DNA from: Pedobacter sandarakinus | GTDB lineage: Bacteria > Bacteroidota > Bacteroidia > Sphingobacteriales > Sphingobacteriaceae | Length of the DNA stretch: 64,000 bases | Direction of reading: 5' to 3' | NCBI RefSeq assembly: GCF_026240095.1 | Contig: NZ_JAPIVG010000006.1 | Location: 159,023 to 223,022 of the forward strand | Shown: positions 26,753 through 34,778 of the stretch, piece by piece | Numbering within the stretch: the first letter of the stretch is position 1 | Layout of the letters: each line of letters starts with the position of its first letter | Translations under genes and position numbers: made by a program | Notes under the pieces: model-generated | What the model was told of the DNA's origin: nothing | The model's database searches: none | What the model saw: the letters and a program-made list of their open reading frames with translations, nothing else

Positions 26753-26890
26753 TTATTTAGCCAACCATTGGATGACCTTATATATAATTCCGGCTAGAAA
26801 AATAGTTATGGCTAATGCATTAATAAAATGCATAATTTTTAAGTTGATATTACTTGGCCTATTTGGATCTTTTCTACGGAAGAAGTACAT
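26753..26890 (-). CDS. 45-aa single-helix membrane protein
   Basis: ATG 26890 to TAA 26753. Starts MYFFRRKDPNRPSNINLKIM, then one transmembrane helix (INALAITIFLAGIIYKVI) and a short basic end. The RKDPNRPSN-plus-helix layout is shared by small conserved Bacteroidota proteins (I believe DUF6728). It sits 11 nt before ridA and leads the operon. Function unknown. Confidence 0.7.
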   Translation of the reverse strand: MYFFRRKDPNRPSNINLKIMHFINALAITIFLAGIIYKVIQWLAK

Positions 26891-26931
26891 GATACAAACT
26901 TAGCTAAAAAGCGCAACAATGGAAATAAGGA

Positions 26932-26962
26932 GCAAAAAAAAAGTCTCGATTTGCATCGAGAC
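26932..26962 (-). terminator. intrinsic terminator of the ompA-like gene
   Basis: On the minus strand GTCTCGAT (26962-26955) pairs with ATCGAGAC (26950-26943), a 4-nt loop, followed by a run of T (forward A-run 26932-26942). Confidence 0.9.
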
Positions 26963-26985
26963 CCTTTATATTTTATATTGAAATA

Positions 26986-28329
26986 CTAGTTTCTAGCAGT
27001 TTCAACACGACGGTTTTGGATACGACCTTCTTCAGTATCGTTAGAAGCGATTGGATTTGCTTCACCATTACCTTTAGTAGCAACTTGACTAGCGTTAACG
27101 CCAGAGTTTACTAAGTAAGTTTTAACAGAGTTAGCTCTGTCTTTAGATAATTTCATGTTATATGCAGCAGTACCTTCGCTAGAAGCATAACCGTTTACAG
27201 TTACTTTACCACCGTTTTCACGTAACACTGAAGATAATTTATCTAAAGTTGGATAAGATTCAGTTTTTAATACTGATGAGTTGAAGTCAAAACCGATTTT
27301 CTCGAAACCTGTCATGTCAGTACCCATAGCTGGAGCTGTTTCCATTTTAGGAAGTGGACAACCAGAACCATCAACAGCTGTACCAGCAGGAGTACCTGGG
27401 CATTTGTCGAATTGATCAGCAACACCGTCACCATCAGTATCTTTTTTCAAATCTTCAACAGATTTCTCTACGTTAGATACACGATTTTTTAAAGCTTCAA
27501 CTTCTTGACGTAAAGTTGGATCTTTTAACTCATCATACATTGTAGCTAATGGGTTAGACCACTCTAAGCTTGGTTTTGCAGAAGAACCTAAAGAGAACTC
27601 TAAACCAGCATAACCGTAAGAGAATTTATCTTTAGTAGTACCTTTTGCATAAACACCATCAAAGTTATCAGCATCAACAAAGTTCATAGTGTAACCTAAG
27701 TTAAAGTTAACACGCTCAGAAACTTTGAATTTAACACCAGCACCAACTGGGATATAGAAACCTTTGATATAATCTTTAGCTTCGTGTCTATCATCAATCG
27801 GACCAATTGCTTTACCTTTCCAGTCGATTACAGTTCCGTTAGTCATTGTAACTTTTGGAGCATAAGCTAAATAACCAGCACCAGCAGTTAAGAAGAAACC
27901 AACAGCATTCTCACGACGTAAGAAATCGATAGAACCAACGTTAACAACACCGCGTAAATCTACTGCATATTGTAATTCAGTTTCGAAATCTCTAACAGTA
28001 CTTGTAATACCTTCGTTAGATCCAGAAATTTTACCACGTACACCAGCTAATTCCAATGCAAATGAGTGACCTAATTGTTTACGGATGTTTAAACCGTAAC
28101 CTAAGTTAACATCCCATTTGTTGAAGTCGTTAGAACCGCCAATAGCAACAACCGGAGCTAGAACACCACCGTTAACACCAATTGACCAAGTTCTGTACTG
28201 TCCTCTTCCACCAAATACCTTGGTTGAAGAAGTAGTTGCAGGAGCGTCTTGAGCGACAGCAAGAGTAGCAACTCCTGTTAATGCCACTAAAGAAAGCGCA
28301 ACACTTTTCTTTAAAGTAGAATAATTCAT
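26986..28329 (-). CDS. OmpA family outer-membrane protein with TSP3 repeats
   Basis: 447 aa. Signal peptide ends VAQ-D (residue about 27). Residues about 40-260 form an N-terminal beta-barrel. A coiled coil (EVEALKNRVSNVEKSVEDL) leads to a calcium-binding thrombospondin type 3 element DTDGDGVADQFDKCPGTPAG. The C-terminal OmpA domain anchors to peptidoglycan: FDFNSSVLKTESYPTLDKL, VNGYASSEGTAAYNMKLSKD and GEANPIASNDTEEGRIQNRR. It has a strong promoter and its own terminator, and codon use looks highly biased, consistent with an abundant structural porin. Confidence 0.93.
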   Translation of the reverse strand: MNYSTLKKSVALSLVALTGVATLAVAQDAPATTSSTKVFGGRGQYRTWSIGVNGGVLAPVVAIGGSNDFNKWDVNLGYGLNIRKQLGHSFALELAGVRGKISGSNEGITSTVRDFETELQYAVDLRGVVNVGSIDFLRRENAVGFFLTAGAGYLAYAPKVTMTNGTVIDWKGKAIGPIDDRHEAKDYIKGFYIPVGAGVKFKVSERVNFNLGYTMNFVDADNFDGVYAKGTTKDKFSYGYAGLEFSLGSSAKPSLEWSNPLATMYDELKDPTLRQEVEALKNRVSNVEKSVEDLKKDTDGDGVADQFDKCPGTPAGTAVDGSGCPLPKMETAPAMGTDMTGFEKIGFDFNSSVLKTESYPTLDKLSSVLRENGGKVTVNGYASSEGTAAYNMKLSKDRANSVKTYLVNSGVNASQVATKGNGEANPIASNDTEEGRIQNRRVETARN

Positions 28330-28387
28330 AATTTTTTTTCTTTTTTAAGGGTTAAACAATTTTAATTGATTAATTTTTTAGTAATCG

Positions 28388-28417
28388 CAAAATTAAACAA
28401 AAATTTAAATTTTCAAA
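28388..28417 (-). promoter_or_regulatory. promoter of the ompA-like gene (TTTG-N18-TAATTTTG)
   Basis: On the minus strand TTTG (28417-28414), 18 nt, then TAATTTTG (28395-28388), an almost ideal Bacteroidota -33/-7 pair. It predicts an A-rich 5' leader of about 50 nt. Confidence 0.7.
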
Positions 28418-28502
28418 CTTTTATACAAACTCCGTTCCAAACTTCTATACAATTAATCATTTTCTTACATTTGGCCATTCCCTCGTATAAAATACAATTA
28501 AT

Positions 28503-29792
28503 ATGAAATACCCTCAAATTGATCAGTCACTTTTCATCTTAAACAGAAAAAACTTCAGCAAAATGCTAAAGCGCAATTCGTTAGCTATATTTAATGCCAA
28601 CGATGAGTTTCCTAGAAGTGGCGATCAAAACTTTATTTTTAAGCAAAACCCCGACTTATTTTATTTAACTGGTATCGATCAAGAAAAAACGATCTTATTG
28701 CTATATCCTGATTGTCCTAATCCCCTGTACAGGGAAGTCCTATTTTTAAGACAGACCAATGATTATATAAAAGTTTGGGAGGGATATAAATACACCAAGG
28801 AGCAAGCTAAAGGCACATCTGGCATTACCAGCATCTTTTGGTTAGAAGATTTTGATAACATTTTACACAGCATAGTTCATTACGCAGATTTCATCTACCT
28901 AAACACGAACGAAAATGATAGATATGCACACACTGTGCCTTATTCCGATATTCGCTTCATAGATCAAATGCGTAGTAAATATCCGTTGCACCACTATGAA
29001 CGTTCTGCCCCAATAATGCGTGGTTTAAGGGCCGTAAAATCTGACATTGAGGTAGAACTTACCCAAAAAGCCTGCTCAATAACGAATGATGCTTTTAAGA
29101 GAGTGCTTAAATTTACAAAACCTGGCGTTAAAGAATACGAAATTGAGGCCGAAATTATTCATGAATTCATTCGTCAGGGTGGAACTGGCCATGCCTATAC
29201 GCCAATTATTGCATCAGGACATAACGCCAATATCCTGCATTATAATGACAATAACCAAACCTGCCAGGCAGGTGATGTTATACTGTTCGATTTCGGTGCA
29301 GAATATGCCAACTATAATGCAGACATGTCGAGATCAATTCCCGTAAGTGGTCGCTTCACATCAAGACAAAAAGATGTGTATAATGCTGTGTTAAAAGTAA
29401 TGAAAGAAGCTACCAAGTTATTGGTTAGCGGAACCATCTGGAATACCTACCATGAGCAGGTGGGCGAAATCATGACCGAACAACTTGTGAACCTAGGTTT
29501 AATTTCTACCAAAGATGTACAAAACCAGAATGAGCAATACCCTGCATATAAAAAATACTTTATGCATGGCACTTCTCATCATTTAGGGATCGATGTACAT
29601 GATTTCGCAGGCAGATATACTCCTTTCGAAGCAGGAAATATTCTAACGGTAGAGCCGGGAATTTATATTCCTGAAGAAGGTTTGGGAATCCGTTTGGAAA
29701 ATAACATTTTGATCACTTCAACTGGCAACATCGATTTAATGGCAGATATACCACTGGAGGTAGATGAAATAGAAGATTTTATGAATACATAA
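28503..29792 (+). CDS. Xaa-Pro aminopeptidase (aminopeptidase P family)
   Basis: 429 aa, M24 pita-bread fold. N-terminal domain begins with RRN-like FILNRKNFSKML and NADFPR-like pieces (FNANDEFPRSGDQNF). The dinuclear metal site is present: Asp-Asp in DFGAEYANYNADMSRSIP, His in HGTSHHLGIDVHD, Glu in TVEPGIYIPEEGLGIRLENN. It removes an N-terminal residue preceding proline. Divergent from the ompA-like gene. Confidence 0.93.
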   Translation: MKYPQIDQSLFILNRKNFSKMLKRNSLAIFNANDEFPRSGDQNFIFKQNPDLFYLTGIDQEKTILLLYPDCPNPLYREVLFLRQTNDYIKVWEGYKYTKEQAKGTSGITSIFWLEDFDNILHSIVHYADFIYLNTNENDRYAHTVPYSDIRFIDQMRSKYPLHHYERSAPIMRGLRAVKSDIEVELTQKACSITNDAFKRVLKFTKPGVKEYEIEAEIIHEFIRQGGTGHAYTPIIASGHNANILHYNDNNQTCQAGDVILFDFGAEYANYNADMSRSIPVSGRFTSRQKDVYNAVLKVMKEATKLLVSGTIWNTYHEQVGEIMTEQLVNLGLISTKDVQNQNEQYPAYKKYFMHGTSHHLGIDVHDFAGRYTPFEAGNILTVEPGIYIPEEGLGIRLENNILITSTGNIDLMADIPLEVDEIEDFMNT

Positions 29793-29812
29793 AATATTTT
29801 AGAATAATGTAG

Positions 29813-29840
29813 GCCCTTTCCATAGAGAGGGCTTTTTTTT
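29813..29840 (+). terminator. intrinsic terminator after aminopeptidase P
   Basis: GCCCTTTC (29813-29820) pairs with GAGAGGGC (29825-29832) with one wobble, 4-nt loop, then T8. Confidence 0.85.
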
Positions 29841-29924
29841 ATCTCATTTTTTGTGAAACTGTTCATGTTTTAATTGGTTGATTTAAAAAACGCTATCACT
29901 ATTGTTAACTAAATAACCAACCTT

Positions 29925-30269
29925 ATGGAAAAGCGAAATTATCAATCATTAATCCAAACGCTGCTAAATTGCGCTATGGCGTGCGAGCACTGCGCCACTT
30001 CATGTTTAAAGGAAGACGATGTAAACATGATGGCAAACTGCATAAGGCTTGATAGGGACTGTGCTGACCTTTGCCTATTGGCCGCTAGATTATTGGAAAG
30101 GGATTCGGCAATTGGAAAGCAATTTTTATTGCTTTGCGAAGAAATTTGCAGGCTTTGTGCGGAAGAGTGTAGCCAGCACCAGCACGAACACTGCAAGCAA
30201 TGCGCCAGCGCTTGTATCACTTGCGCAGATGCTTGTCACAGCGAACACGAGCCAATCGACCAAAACTAA
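29925..30269 (+). CDS. four-helix-bundle copper-binding protein (Csp/DUF326-like)
   Basis: 114 aa with 14 or so Cys spaced along helices: CAMACEHCATSC, CIRLDRDCADLCLLAARLL, CEEICRLCAEECSQHQHEHC, CKQCASACITCADACH. This is the pattern of cytosolic Csp3-type proteins, which store many Cu(I) ions on the inner face of a four-helix bundle. No signal peptide, so cytosolic. A perfect hairpin follows. The copper role is from family knowledge. Confidence 0.88.
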   Translation: MEKRNYQSLIQTLLNCAMACEHCATSCLKEDDVNMMANCIRLDRDCADLCLLAARLLERDSAIGKQFLLLCEEICRLCAEECSQHQHEHCKQCASACITCADACHSEHEPIDQN

Positions 30270-30270
30270 A

Positions 30271-30308
30271 ATCAAAAGGGTTACAATAAAAATTGTAACC
30301 CTTTTGAT
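30271..30308. terminator. bidirectional intrinsic terminator
   Basis: A perfect 17-bp stem, ATCAAAAGGGTTACAAT (30271-30287) with its complement (30292-30308), 4-nt loop. It separates the convergent copper-protein and protease genes and has A/T tracts on both sides of the GGG/CCC core. Confidence 0.88.
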
Positions 30309-30326
30309 ATTAAATAATTGCTTTAT

Positions 30327-31877
30327 CTACTGCGCTGGAAAACTGAAATTAAACGTTCCTTGCTCGCTCACTCCCGACATGTAAATCATGCCATTCCTGG
30401 TTTGAGGTAGTGCTTTCTGAACATCTGCTACACTACTAACAGGTTGTCCATTAATTTTAGTGATAATTAGTCCTTTCTCAACACCAATATTGTCAAACGC
30501 CTTTCCGGTGGTCACAGAAGTCACCACAACTCCGCTATTAATACCCAGCTTAGTTTTTTGAGCTGGAGATGCTGGTGCAAAGGTTGCACCTAATTTAGAA
30601 ACTTCAACGCTTTTTGCTGTAGTGTTATTAGCGGTTAAACCCACGCTAGCTTCTCCCTTAAGTGTTACAGTTACATCTTTTAAAGCTCCTGCTCTTAAAA
30701 TACTCAACTTAACCTTATCTCCAGGATTTAGTCTACCAATTCTTTCTTGTAAATCTGGCGAATCGTTAATCACGTTCCCATCAACCTTTTTAATAATATC
30801 TCCTTTTTGTATCCCTGCAGCAGCAGCACCGCCACCTGCAACAACATCACTCACGTATAAACCGCTTACCTCTGATGTTTGGATTCCTTCTGGTTTATCC
30901 TCACCACTTAAAGGGAAGAAGTTAACTCCAATATATCCTCTTTTCACGGCGCCATATTTCATAAAATCGTCTACAATTTTACGTGCTAAGTTAACAGGTA
31001 TTGCAAAACCATAACCTTGGTTGTAGCCACTTTGCGATGCAATTGCTGAATTAATCCCTACCAATTCCCCATTTGCATTTACCAAAGCACCCCCACTATT
31101 TCCTGGGTTAATAGCTGCATCTGTCTGTATAAATGATTCGATACTTGTATTAGCTGGTGCCTGAGGTCTTTTTCCTGTACGTTGGTACTCTCTGTATTCC
31201 TCTTCGGTAATTTCGTTGCCTTGCTGTTCTCTGCCAATGATTCCAATACTCCTATTTTTCGCACTCACAATACCAGCTGTTACCGTAGTTTGCAAATCCA
31301 AAGGAAAACCTACTGCCAAAACCCACTCACCAACCTGCACATTATCAGAATTACCCAACTTTACTACTGGCAAATTGGTAGCATTAACTTTAATAAGCGC
31401 TAAATCAGTATTTGGGTCTCTACCAATCACTTTGGCTTCTACCTTGCGTCTGTCTGTTAATACCACTTCCACTTTTTCGGCGTTTTCTACCACGTGGTTA
31501 TTGGTTACAATGTACCCATCCTGACTAATGATTACTCCAGAACCAGACGCTGCTCTTGGCTGGCGTTGCATTTGGCGACCACCGCCTCCAAAAAAGTCAT
31601 CAAACATATCGAATGGCGAAGAACCTTTACTGCTACCACCAGAAGATGCGTATGTAGTTTTAATGTGAACAACACCGGGCGCCACTGCTGCTGCTGCTTG
31701 TGTAAAATCTGCTGTACCTGCAGATGAAATCTTAAGTGGATTATTCGCAAAATACAAATCCTGTTTTTCAGAAATAGTACTGCCTACTTGGTTACGCTCA
31801 AATAGTTTGTAACCTCCAATTGCAGCTGCTCCACCTATAAAAGCAGCTAACATGGTAATTCCTAATATTTTTTTCAT
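30327..31877 (-). CDS. DegP/HtrA periplasmic serine protease (Do family)
   Basis: 516 aa. N-terminal signal anchor (LGITMLAAFIGGAAAIGGY). Trypsin-like domain with His in TNNHVVENAEKV (about 126), Asp in NTDLALIKV (about 160) and Ser in NPGNSGGALVN (about 262). Two PDZ domains follow (about 300-400, with RGYIGVNFFPL; and about 425-510). A Gly/Ser-rich flexible loop precedes the protease domain. It degrades or holds misfolded envelope proteins. Confidence 0.95.
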   Translation of the reverse strand: MKKILGITMLAAFIGGAAAIGGYKLFERNQVGSTISEKQDLYFANNPLKISSAGTADFTQAAAAVAPGVVHIKTTYASSGGSSKGSSPFDMFDDFFGGGGRQMQRQPRAASGSGVIISQDGYIVTNNHVVENAEKVEVVLTDRRKVEAKVIGRDPNTDLALIKVNATNLPVVKLGNSDNVQVGEWVLAVGFPLDLQTTVTAGIVSAKNRSIGIIGREQQGNEITEEEYREYQRTGKRPQAPANTSIESFIQTDAAINPGNSGGALVNANGELVGINSAIASQSGYNQGYGFAIPVNLARKIVDDFMKYGAVKRGYIGVNFFPLSGEDKPEGIQTSEVSGLYVSDVVAGGGAAAAGIQKGDIIKKVDGNVINDSPDLQERIGRLNPGDKVKLSILRAGALKDVTVTLKGEASVGLTANNTTAKSVEVSKLGATFAPASPAQKTKLGINSGVVVTSVTTGKAFDNIGVEKGLIITKINGQPVSSVADVQKALPQTRNGMIYMSGVSEQGTFNFSFPAQ

Positions 31878-32192
31878 GTGTTTAAATATTGTTTTAAATA
31901 CCCGATTAATTATAAGCCCGTTTGCTAGCGAATTGTTTGGGTTACTATAATCTTTCGTGTCTGTTTAAATATAAATTTGCAAGAGCATCATATTCCTTTG
32001 TTTTAAGCAGAACGCTCCAGCAGTTTTTTCTGCTTAAATATTCTTTTGTAATTTTAGTCAAAATTAATACCATATCAACGATATTTGCATAACTAAAGCA
32101 TCTACATCCTTGTTAAAAAATGTTAAATGAAATAACATCGGACGTTTCAAAAGCTTAGCAAATCAAATATTGCATAAATAAATGAAGTTTGT
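31878..32192. other. divergent intergenic region degP/dapF
   Basis: 315 bp, AT-rich. A TAAATTTG box (31972-31979) fits the -7 consensus on the plus strand but lies 213 nt before dapF. I see no other convincing signal or reading frame. Confidence 0.4.
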
Positions 32193-32978
32193 ATGAACAT
32201 CAATTTCTTCAAGTATCAAGCCAACGGAAACGATTTCGTGTTAATCGATCATACCAAAAAACCAATAGAAGACATTGATAACGAGGTTATTGCAAAATTG
32301 TGCGACAGGAGGTTTGGTATTGGAGCAGACGGGCTAATGTTTATTACCAGCCACCAACAATACGATTTCGAAATGCTGTACTTCAATTCCGATGGCAATC
32401 TTGGTAGCATGTGTGGCAATGGTGGCAGGTGTATCGTTGCTTTTGCAAAGCATCTCGGACTTATCAATCGCGAAACAAACTTTTTGGCAGTAGACGGCCC
32501 GCATTATGCCAGAATTTCAGAAACTGGCAACTGGGTAGATCTACAAATGATTGATGTAGATAGCATTACACAAGACGGACATGCATATGTCTTAAACACA
32601 GGTTCGCCCCACTACGTTACATTGCAAAATCAAGTGAAAGATATAAATGTATTTAACGAAGGAAGAAAGATTCGCTACAACCACATTTACAACGATAAAG
32701 GAATTAATGTAAACTTTGCTGAAGAAAAGGACGATCATCTTTTCGTTCGCACTTACGAGCGTGGCGTAGAAGATGAAACGTTCGCCTGTGGAACGGGCGT
32801 AACTGCTGTTGCCTTAGCAATGGCCAAACATAAAAACCTAAATGGCCATATTAAAACTGCGCTTAAAGTATTGGGTGGAGATGTTCAGGTAGAATTCGAT
32901 TACAACCAGAACCAGTTTACCAATGTTTTTTTATGCGGACCAGCCAATTTGGTTTATCAAGGACAAATAAAATTATAA
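32193..32978 (+). CDS. dapF: diaminopimelate epimerase
   Basis: 261 aa. It interconverts LL- and meso-diaminopimelate for lysine and peptidoglycan. The two catalytic cysteines are seen in SMCGNGGRC and TFACGTGVTAVALA. The N-terminus FFKYQANGNDFVLID and RFGIGADGL are diagnostic. Confidence 0.95.
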   Translation: MNINFFKYQANGNDFVLIDHTKKPIEDIDNEVIAKLCDRRFGIGADGLMFITSHQQYDFEMLYFNSDGNLGSMCGNGGRCIVAFAKHLGLINRETNFLAVDGPHYARISETGNWVDLQMIDVDSITQDGHAYVLNTGSPHYVTLQNQVKDINVFNEGRKIRYNHIYNDKGINVNFAEEKDDHLFVRTYERGVEDETFACGTGVTAVALAMAKHKNLNGHIKTALKVLGGDVQVEFDYNQNQFTNVFLCGPANLVYQGQIKL

Positions 32979-33223
32979 CGTTAAGCTTCTTTTTGGAAAT
33001 GAGCAGACTGCTGTATATCGCGGCCTGCAGCCCCGCTATTTGCTCCAATCTTTTTATAAGCAATTAAGTGCAACTTGGTACGCAAATATCTCAAATTAAA
33101 ATGCTACGAGCATCAGTATCAGTGCTAAACAAAACATTGCTATAAAAAGTATTTCCACACTATCGGGTTTATCATCAAAGGTCTTTAGCCTTTTCCAAAA
33201 CCCCAAACTGCTAAAAGCCTAAA

Positions 33224-33242
33224 TAGTGTAACTTATACACTA
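33224..33242. promoter_or_regulatory. inverted repeat TAGTGTA-N5-TACACTA
   Basis: Perfect 7-bp arms with a 5-bp spacer, 326 nt upstream of the RND adaptor gene. The form is typical of dimeric regulator sites such as TetR operators. The binder is unknown. Confidence 0.4.
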
Positions 33243-33431
33243 ATGCTCGCTATTTTTGGAGATTTTTAAACACACTTTTACCTAACGAGTGTACATTATA
33301 TCGAAGAAAATATCGCCTCTTTGACTCTGTCGCAATTAATTTACACATCTTCATAACGATAGGCGAACTTGCAAAAAGTCTATCTATCAGTCAATTAAGT
33401 CACATTTTGCCAAATCTTTTAGACTAAAATA

Positions 33432-33447
33432 AATCAATCGATTGATT
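33432..33447. promoter_or_regulatory. perfect palindrome AATCAATCGATTGATT
   Basis: A 16-bp perfect palindrome 120 nt upstream of the RND operon. Candidate operator for a TetR-type repressor, which commonly control such pumps; this is inferred from position and symmetry only. Confidence 0.5.
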
Positions 33448-33567
33448 AAATGACAGAAATTGGACAGTCTGCCCTTTTATTAGGCGCTATTTTTGGGCTC
33501 AGATCCGATCATTGATATCGTGTTCGATATTGGTTAACCAGAAAAAAATTAATACACAAATACCCCC

Positions 33568-34737
33568 ATGAGAAAAGTTACAACTCTCTATTTCGGCATA
33601 GGCATGGCGCTACTTCTAGCATCTTGCGGAAATAATGATGAAGCAAAAAAAGCTGCCGCTGCAGCAGCTGCCGGTCCGCAGGCATACCCCGTTTTTACTG
33701 TGCAAGCACAAACAACAGAACTAAATTCCGATTATCCAGCAACCATAGAAGGTATTCAAAACATCGATATTCGTCCAAAAATTGATGGCTTTATTCAGAA
33801 GATTTTTGTTGATGAGGGTGCGGTGGTTAAAAAAGGGCAGCTGTTGTTTACCATTATGGCCCCACAATACGAACAGGAAGTTAGAACAGCAAGAGCAGCT
33901 ATCAGCAGCGCTGAAGCCGATGTTAATGCTGCCCAGCTTCAGGTAAATAAAACCCGTCCACTTGTAGAAAAAGACATTATTAGCAAGTATGATTTAGATG
34001 CAGCGGTGCTAACCTTACAAAGCAGAAGAGCAGCATTGGCACAGGCTAAAGCTACACTTGCAAATGCGCAGGTAAATTTGGGCTATACTTCCATAACAAG
34101 TCCTGTTGACGGTATTGTTGGCAGTATCCCATTTAGAACAGGTAGTTTGGTTAGTGGTTCTAGCACCGAACCGCTTACTACGGTTTCAAATACATCAAAA
34201 GTTTATGCTTACTTCTCATTAAACGAAAAGCAATTACTAGATTTTTCTAAAACTTACCAAGGAAATACTTTAGCGCAGCAGATGAAAAACATTCCCCCTG
34301 TTAGTTTGGTATTGGCCGATGGAAGCGTATATGCATCCAACGGAAAAATAGAATCTATCAATAGCCAGATTAACACTAACACAGGTTCTGCAAGCCTAAG
34401 GGCAACATTCCCAAACCCAGTGGCCCTATTAAAATCTGGCGGAAGTGCATCCGTTAGGGTACCTCAAAAAGTAGAAGATGCCATATTAGTACCGCAAAAG
34501 TCGACAATCGATCTTCAGGGTAAAAAATTCGTTTACGTGCTAGGCGATTCTGCGAAAATCGTTAGTACAGAAATCGAGATTATGGATTTGGCCAAAGATA
34601 AATTCTACGTCGTAACTAAAGGAATAAAAGCTGGCGACAAAATCGTATTAGAAGGATTTCAATCGCTAAAGGATGGTGTAAAAATCAAACCAGAAGAAAA
34701 AAGTGCCGACTCGATTTATGCTGACATTAAAAAATAA
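33568..34737 (+). CDS. RND efflux periplasmic adaptor (MFP) lipoprotein
   Basis: 389 aa. Lipobox LLLASCGNN (Cys about 20). Barrel-sandwich and hairpin parts: IRPKIDGFIQKIFVDEGAVV, a coiled-coil hairpin (residues about 110-170), then YTSITSPVDGIVGSIPFRTG. It bridges the inner-membrane pump and the outer-membrane channel. First gene of a three-gene tripartite pump operon; 41 nt to the pump gene. Confidence 0.93.
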   Translation: MRKVTTLYFGIGMALLLASCGNNDEAKKAAAAAAAGPQAYPVFTVQAQTTELNSDYPATIEGIQNIDIRPKIDGFIQKIFVDEGAVVKKGQLLFTIMAPQYEQEVRTARAAISSAEADVNAAQLQVNKTRPLVEKDIISKYDLDAAVLTLQSRRAALAQAKATLANAQVNLGYTSITSPVDGIVGSIPFRTGSLVSGSSTEPLTTVSNTSKVYAYFSLNEKQLLDFSKTYQGNTLAQQMKNIPPVSLVLADGSVYASNGKIESINSQINTNTGSASLRATFPNPVALLKSGGSASVRVPQKVEDAILVPQKSTIDLQGKKFVYVLGDSAKIVSTEIEIMDLAKDKFYVVTKGIKAGDKIVLEGFQSLKDGVKIKPEEKSADSIYADIKK

Positions 34738-34778
34738 ATAGGCCCATTAGCGGCGTATTCAAATCGTAATTAAATATT

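Larger units (their letters stand above)
32979..33567. other. 589-bp intergenic region before the RND operon
   Basis: No credible gene on either strand. It holds two well-formed inverted repeats, listed separately, that could be operators for a regulator encoded elsewhere. No regulator gene is adjacent. Confidence 0.5.

Noticed and set aside
33450..33515. Short ORF starting MTEIGQSALL before the RND operon
   Set aside because: Only 21 codons, no coupling to the next gene and no protein pattern.
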